DNA from: Candidatus Pantoea deserta | Lineage (GTDB): Bacteria > Pseudomonadota > Gammaproteobacteria > Enterobacterales > Enterobacteriaceae | DNA: 64,000 nucleotides | Assembly: GCF_003813865.1 (NCBI RefSeq) | Contig: NZ_RMVG01000001.1 | Coordinates: 372,001-436,000 of the forward strand | Direction: 5' to 3' | Part shown: positions 59,801 to 64,000 of the stretch, piece after piece | How positions within the stretch are numbered: the first letter of the stretch is position 1 | How the letters are laid out: every line of letters begins with the position of its first letter | Notes under the pieces: generated by a model | The model's database searches: none | The model's input: only the letters and a program-made list of their open reading frames with translations | Told to the model about the DNA's origin: nothing | Program-made: the position numbers and the translations under genes

Positions 59801-60745
59801 CTAAAATAGCGCATCGAACGCGCCTTTATATTTCTCCGCCCCTTTAGCAATATTATTCTCAACATGCCTGACGATATTTATTAACTTATTCGCATAGTCA
59901 GGATCGGTTGCATAACCACTGGCCTGAAGGGCATGCGCCGCTTTTTCTACCGAATCACTATTAACGACGCGTTGATAGCGCGGATTATCGCGAATAAAGC
60001 GCGCATAATCGGTTAATGCCTCGGCATAACTCTTATAAACCCGGAAGGCGGCTTTTACTTTTGTCGCCACGCCGTTGATATATTCGGTCGTCAGAACAGA
60101 AGTGGTTTCCCCATTCCAGTCCGGCGTGGCCTTAATACCAAACAGGTTATGACTCGGTTTGCCGCTGCGGGTACGAATTTCGCGATTGCCCCATCCCGAC
60201 TCCAGCGCCGCCTGAGCAATAATCAGCTGATGCGGAATACCGCTCCGCCGCGCCGCCTCTCTGGCGGGCAGCATCAGTCGCGAGACAAAGGCGTCGTTGT
60301 CCGCTGAACCTGCGCCGCCTGGGTTCCCCTGCCCGGCTTGCCCGCTGCGCTGTTCATTCACTGCCCTCAGTGAGCAGGGTAAGCCGTTTGCTATCTGCAT
60401 CGCGATGGGCAGTTCCGGCTGAAGCGGGCTGCTGGCAGGTTTAGCGGATCCTTGCACCTGCCGCATAATCAGATCGGCAAATCCCAGCTTGCCCTGCGCG
60501 GCAATATCCTGTGAGATTTGCTGATCGTAGAGCGAGGTAAACATCTGCGATTGTTGATTATCAAACAGGCCGCCTTTAAACGAGGCGTCGCGCATGCTCT
60601 TCAGCATCATCTGGACAAACAGCCCTTCCATCTGCTGCGCCGCTGCTTTCAGGCCCTGCTGCGGCGACCGCTTCGCCGCCAGCTTCAGGCTATCAAGGCT
60701 GTGCAGATCGAAGGCCGCGCCGCCGGGCAGAACAGGCGCGCGCAT
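59801..60745 (-). CDS. flgJ: FlgJ, rod cap and peptidoglycan hydrolase
   Basis: 314 residues from the ATG overlapping the flgI stop (TAATG). The N-terminal rod-cap part (about 1-95, EGLFVQMMLKSMRDASF) is fused to a C-terminal GH73 glucosaminidase domain (HQLIIAQAALESGWGNREI, GKPSHNLFGIKA, YARFIRDNPRYQRVV). It opens the cell wall for rod growth. This two-domain form is the enterobacterial one. Confidence 0.97.
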   Translation of the reverse strand: MRAPVLPGGAAFDLHSLDSLKLAAKRSPQQGLKAAAQQMEGLFVQMMLKSMRDASFKGGLFDNQQSQMFTSLYDQQISQDIAAQGKLGFADLIMRQVQGSAKPASSPLQPELPIAMQIANGLPCSLRAVNEQRSGQAGQGNPGGAGSADNDAFVSRLMLPAREAARRSGIPHQLIIAQAALESGWGNREIRTRSGKPSHNLFGIKATPDWNGETTSVLTTEYINGVATKVKAAFRVYKSYAEALTDYARFIRDNPRYQRVVNSDSVEKAAHALQASGYATDPDYANKLINIVRHVENNIAKGAEKYKGAFDALF

Positions 60746-61866
60746 TAGTCCGTCTCCAGACGCGCGTGCAGACAACCCGCGCTTTTCATCGACTGAAGAA
60801 TCGACATCAGATCGTTCGGCGTCGCGCCCAGTCGATTCAGCGCACGCACCACGCTGTTAAGGTCGGCGCTGGTGTTGACCCGCTGTAACGAGCCGCCTTC
60901 TGAACGCACCGACACCTGCGTATTCGGCGCGACCACCGTCTGCCCGCCCGCCAGCGGCGTATCCGGCTGGCTCACCTGGTTGGTGCGCGACACCTCGACC
61001 GTCAGGTCGCCCTGGGCGACCGCGCAGGCATCCAGCATGACGTGACGATTCATCACCACGGAACCGGTGCGCGAGTTGATAATAATTCTGGCGTCGCCTG
61101 CGCCCGGCTTAACGGGAATATCCTGCACCGTTGCCAGAAAGCGAACGCGCGCGGCGCTGTCCTGAGGCGCATAAAGCCGGATGACGCGCGCATCTTCCGC
61201 CACGGCGGTGAGTGCGCCGAAGCGGCGATTAATTTCGTCGCTAATCTGCTGCGCGACCGAGAAGTCCTCGTCATTCAGTTGCAGCCTGAGCACGCTATCG
61301 CTGGCGAAGCTGGTGGCGATTTCCCGCTCTACCGTCGCGCCGCCGCTGATGCGCGCGCCGTTCAGCTGGTTGACCTGTACCCGGCTGCCGCCCCCCTGCG
61401 CGCCTGCGCCGGTAACCAGCAGGTTGCCCTGCGCCAGCGCGTAGATTTGATTATCAACCCCCTTCAGCGGCGTCATCAGCAGCGTCCCGCCGCGCAGGCT
61501 TTTGGCGTTGCCCATTGAAGAGACCACCACGTCGATTTTGTCGCCGGGGCGCGAAAACGCGGGCAGCTCGGCGGTCACCATTACCGCAGCCACGTTTTTC
61601 AGCTGCATATTGGTGCCGCTCGGCACCGTAATACCCAGCTGCGAGAGCATATTGCTCAGGCTCTGCGTGGTAAAAGGCGTCTGCATCGTCTGATCGCCGG
61701 TGCCGTCCAGGCCGACCACCAGACCGTAACCAATCAGCGAGTTGCTGCGCACGCCCTGCACCGTGGTCAGATCGCGAATGCGCTCGGCGTGCGTCATAAA
61801 GGAACAGAAGAACGTCAGGCTAAGACACAGCAGACGCAGTAAAGGAAACAAAGATGCGGTTTTCAT
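60745..61866 (-). CDS. flgI: FlgI, P-ring protein
   Basis: 373 residues with a signal peptide (about 1-27). Family text: [55 protein letters not shown]. FlgI forms the periplasmic P ring around the rod. It follows flgH by 10 bp. Confidence 0.98.
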   Translation of the reverse strand: MKTASLFPLLRLLCLSLTFFCSFMTHAERIRDLTTVQGVRSNSLIGYGLVVGLDGTGDQTMQTPFTTQSLSNMLSQLGITVPSGTNMQLKNVAAVMVTAELPAFSRPGDKIDVVVSSMGNAKSLRGGTLLMTPLKGVDNQIYALAQGNLLVTGAGAQGGGSRVQVNQLNGARISGGATVEREIATSFASDSVLRLQLNDEDFSVAQQISDEINRRFGALTAVAEDARVIRLYAPQDSAARVRFLATVQDIPVKPGAGDARIIINSRTGSVVMNRHVMLDACAVAQGDLTVEVSRTNQVSQPDTPLAGGQTVVAPNTQVSVRSEGGSLQRVNTSADLNSVVRALNRLGATPNDLMSILQSMKSAGCLHARLETD

Positions 61867-61876
61867 GATCGCCGTA

Positions 61877-62608
61877 TTAAAAGGGAGAAAGGTTAAGGAA
61901 AAGGCGTTGCAGCCAGCCCATTTGCTGCGCCTCGTTGATGTAGCCGTTGCCGACGTATTCGATGCGCGCGTCTGCCACCTGTGTCGATGCCACGGTATTA
62001 CTGCCGCTGATGGTGCGGGGGTTCACCACCCCGGAGAAGCGGATAAATTCGGTGCCCTGGTTGATTTCGATCTGCTTCTCGCCCACCACCAGCAGGTTGC
62101 CGTTTACCAGTACCTTTTTCACGGTGACCGTCAGCGTGCCGCTAAAGGTATTTTTCGCCGCCGCGCCCCCTTTGCCGGAAAAGTCGTTTTTCCCGGAAAT
62201 CGCGGTGTTGGCGCGGTCGCCGCCAAAGAGTCCGGCCAGGAACTTTGGCGTGGTATCAAAGGCAAGCGAGCCAGACCCGCCGCGCGTGGCGTTGGCCGAA
62301 GAGCTTTTGCTGGCGCTGACGTTTTCCTGCAACACGATGGTTAAAATATCTCCAACATTGCGCGGACGACGATCTTCAAACATCGGCTGGTAGCCGTAAT
62401 TCATGGCCTGACCCGCCTGGAATATCGATCCGTTGATTTGCCCAGGCATAACCGGCGTCGGCTCGGCCGTGGTTTCTCCACGAACCAGAGGCTGATGCGG
62501 GATGTACGCGCAGCCGCCCAGGACAAACGCCAGCGCCAGCGTGCGCAGTGAGTGCAGAATATGAACAGGCGCGAGTAGGGACCTCGCGCAACCAGGCTTG
62601 TTGATCAT
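61877..62608 (-). CDS. flgH: FlgH, L-ring lipoprotein
   Basis: 243 residues. A lipobox ends L-G-G-C at about Cys33, after a somewhat long N-terminus. Then [40 protein letters not shown] and [19 protein letters not shown]. It forms the outer-membrane L ring. A shorter start cannot be excluded; the lipobox is the firm anchor. Confidence 0.96.
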   Translation of the reverse strand: MINKPGCARSLLAPVHILHSLRTLALAFVLGGCAYIPHQPLVRGETTAEPTPVMPGQINGSIFQAGQAMNYGYQPMFEDRRPRNVGDILTIVLQENVSASKSSSANATRGGSGSLAFDTTPKFLAGLFGGDRANTAISGKNDFSGKGGAAAKNTFSGTLTVTVKKVLVNGNLLVVGEKQIEINQGTEFIRFSGVVNPRTISGSNTVASTQVADARIEYVGNGYINEAQQMGWLQRLFLNLSPF

Positions 62609-62661
62609 GTGATAACCGGTATGGGGAAGCCGCGGCCCGCGTCAGGCGGCCGCGGTCAGGC

Positions 62662-63444
62662 TTAAAGATTCGATAAACGCTGTAGCATCTGATCGGACGT
62701 GGAGACGGCCTTACTGTTGATCTCATAGGCTCGCTGCGTCTGGATCATGCTCACCAGCTCCTCCGCGACATTGACGTTTGACGTCTCGACATAGCCCTGC
62801 CGCAGCGAGCCGCCGCCGTTGAGTCCCGGCGTGGTCTCATTCGGCGCGCCAGAGGACTGGGTTTCGCGGTAAAGATTTTCGCCAATACTCTCCAGCCCGG
62901 ATTCATTGATAAAGGTGCTGAGCGTGAGCTGTCCCACCTGCTGCGGCGCCGTCTGACCCGGCACCGTGACGCTGACAATGCCGTCATTGCCGATGGTCAG
63001 AGACTGGGCATCCTGCGGAATCGTGATGGCGGGCTGCACCGGATAGCCGCTGGAGGTCACCAGCTGGCCATTCTGGTCAAACTGAAAAGAGCCATCGCGG
63101 GTATAGCCCGTGGTGCCGTCCGGCAGCTGGATTTGAAAAAAGCCGCCGCCCTGAATCGCGACGTCTTTGCTGTTGTTGGTTTGCGTCAGGCTTCCCTGGC
63201 TGTGAATGCGTTCAGTGGCGACAGGGCGCACGCCGGTGCCGATCTGCAAACCAGAAGGGATCGTGGTCTGTTCAGACGACTGCGCGCCGGGCTGACGCAG
63301 CGTCTGATAAAGCAGATCTTCAAACACCGCGCGCTGGCGTTTGTAGCCGTTGGTACTGACGTTCGCCAGGTTGTTGGAAATCACATCCATATTGGTCTGC
63401 TGTGCTTCCAGACCGGTTTTAGCAATCCATAAAGAGCGGATCAT
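62662..63444 (-). CDS. flgG: FlgG, distal rod protein
   Basis: 260 residues, the standard length. N-terminal [40 protein letters not shown] and C-terminal [20 protein letters not shown] are diagnostic. A strong ribosome binding site (aggagaa) precedes the ATG. It lies 22 bp after flgF. Confidence 0.98.
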   Translation of the reverse strand: MIRSLWIAKTGLEAQQTNMDVISNNLANVSTNGYKRQRAVFEDLLYQTLRQPGAQSSEQTTIPSGLQIGTGVRPVATERIHSQGSLTQTNNSKDVAIQGGGFFQIQLPDGTTGYTRDGSFQFDQNGQLVTSSGYPVQPAITIPQDAQSLTIGNDGIVSVTVPGQTAPQQVGQLTLSTFINESGLESIGENLYRETQSSGAPNETTPGLNGGGSLRQGYVETSNVNVAEELVSMIQTQRAYEINSKAVSTSDQMLQRLSNL

Positions 63445-63466
63445 AATAGGTTCTCCTCGCCGTGCC

Positions 63467-64000
63467 TTAGCCCAGCGTTAGCAGCTGATTAGCGCTTTTC
63501 TCGTTGTCATCGACGGTGCTGATGATCTTCATGTGCATCTCGAAGCTGCGCGCAGTGGCGATCATATCCACCATGGTCTTGACCGGGCTGACGTTGCTGC
63601 TCTCCAGCATGCCGGGCATCAGGCGCAGGTCAGGATCGAGCGGCAGAGGCGCGCCGTTGCCATTAACATGGAACAGCCCGTCATCCTCCATATGCAGCGC
63701 CTCCGCCGAAGCGTTGACCATCTTTACCCGGCCGACCTGCGCCAGCGATTTCGGTTCGTCGCCTGCGCCAAGCGCGGTAAGCGTGCCATCGGGACCAATG
63801 GTGATCTTTGACTGAGGCGGAACGCTTAGCGGGCCGCCATCGCCGAGCAGCGGCAACCCACGCACGCGCAGCATCCCTTCGCTGTCGACTTCGATATTGC
63901 CGTCGCGCGTATAGCCTTCGCCGCCATCAGGCAGCTGCACGGCCAGCCAGCCATCTTTCGGCAGGGCGACATCAAGATCGCGGTCGGTCTGATGCACCGC
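63467..64000 (-). CDS. flgF: FlgF, proximal rod protein (5' end outside the window)
   Basis: The C-terminal 177 residues are present. [38 protein letters not shown] and SARRFEMQMK-like [20 protein letters not shown] match FlgF. The reading frame continues past the right edge, so an internal GTG near 63997 is not the true start. flgB-flgE, flgA, flgM and flgN are expected beyond the edge. Confidence 0.95.
   Translation of the reverse strand, partial: AVHQTDRDLDVALPKDGWLAVQLPDGGEGYTRDGNIEVDSEGMLRVRGLPLLGDGGPLSVPPQSKITIGPDGTLTALGAGDEPKSLAQVGRVKMVNASAEALHMEDDGLFHVNGNGAPLPLDPDLRLMPGMLESSNVSPVKTMVDMIATARSFEMHMKIISTVDDNEKSANQLLTLG

Overview
The window looks like the chromosome of a member of the Enterobacterales, most likely Erwiniaceae (Pantoea/Erwinia/Mixta-like). 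The left 17.8 kb keeps a gene order known from Escherichia coli: ecnB-ecnA-efp | epmB ... yjeI-groL-groS-fxsA | aspA-dcuA-cutA-dsbD-yjdC-tRNA-Phe. The proteins are close to their E. coli counterparts and have the expected lengths. The genus is an inference from gene content; I could not run a phylogeny.

Region by region: (1) 1-1956: entericidin genes, elongation factor P and its modifying aminomutase EpmB. (2) 2017-8448: an accessory insertion between epmB and yjeI. It holds a BvgA/EvgA-type response regulator translationally coupled to a BvgS/EvgS-type hybrid sensor kinase, a DUF1090 periplasmic protein, and a solitary fimbrial usher that is shortened at both ends. (3) 8490-17606: the housekeeping block (GroE chaperonin with a clear sigma-32 promoter, aspartase, DcuA, CutA, DsbD, TetR-type YjdC). 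(4) 17714-18209: a tRNA-Phe gene followed by tandem repeats with a 168-bp period. Each repeat carries the last 17 nt of the tRNA and a terminator hairpin, an arrangement like the tyrT/rtT repeats of E. coli. (5) 18256-27354: a divergent catabolic cluster around a LysR regulator. To the left run an FAD monooxygenase, a Rid-family protein, a DUF1028 protein and an M20 deacylase. To the right run a fused permease-ATPase of the polar amino acid ABC family, a PhyH-type Fe(II)/2-oxoglutarate dioxygenase, a solute-binding protein and a class II aldolase. Together these suggest import and stepwise breakdown of a modified amino acid. (6) 27366-64000: an almost complete flagellar and chemotaxis locus in one block, running off the right edge inside flgF.

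The flagellar block is organised as fliFGHIJK and fliLMNOPQR (minus strand), fliE, cheR-cheB-cheY-cheZ, flhB-flhA-flhE (plus), fliD-fliS-fliT (minus), fliC (plus), then a long minus-strand series flgF-G-H-I-J, flgK-flgL, an MCP gene, fliA, flhD, motA-motB and cheA-cheW. It supplies the export apparatus, MS and C rings, rod/ring and hook-junction proteins, filament, stator, sigma-28 and a full chemotaxis pathway. It contains flhD but no flhC, and flhD sits inside the fliA-mot-che series instead of heading the regulon. Its consolidated layout and position beside tRNA-Phe suggest a supernumerary flagellar system acquired as a block. That is inference; no integrase or right-hand attachment site is visible in this window.
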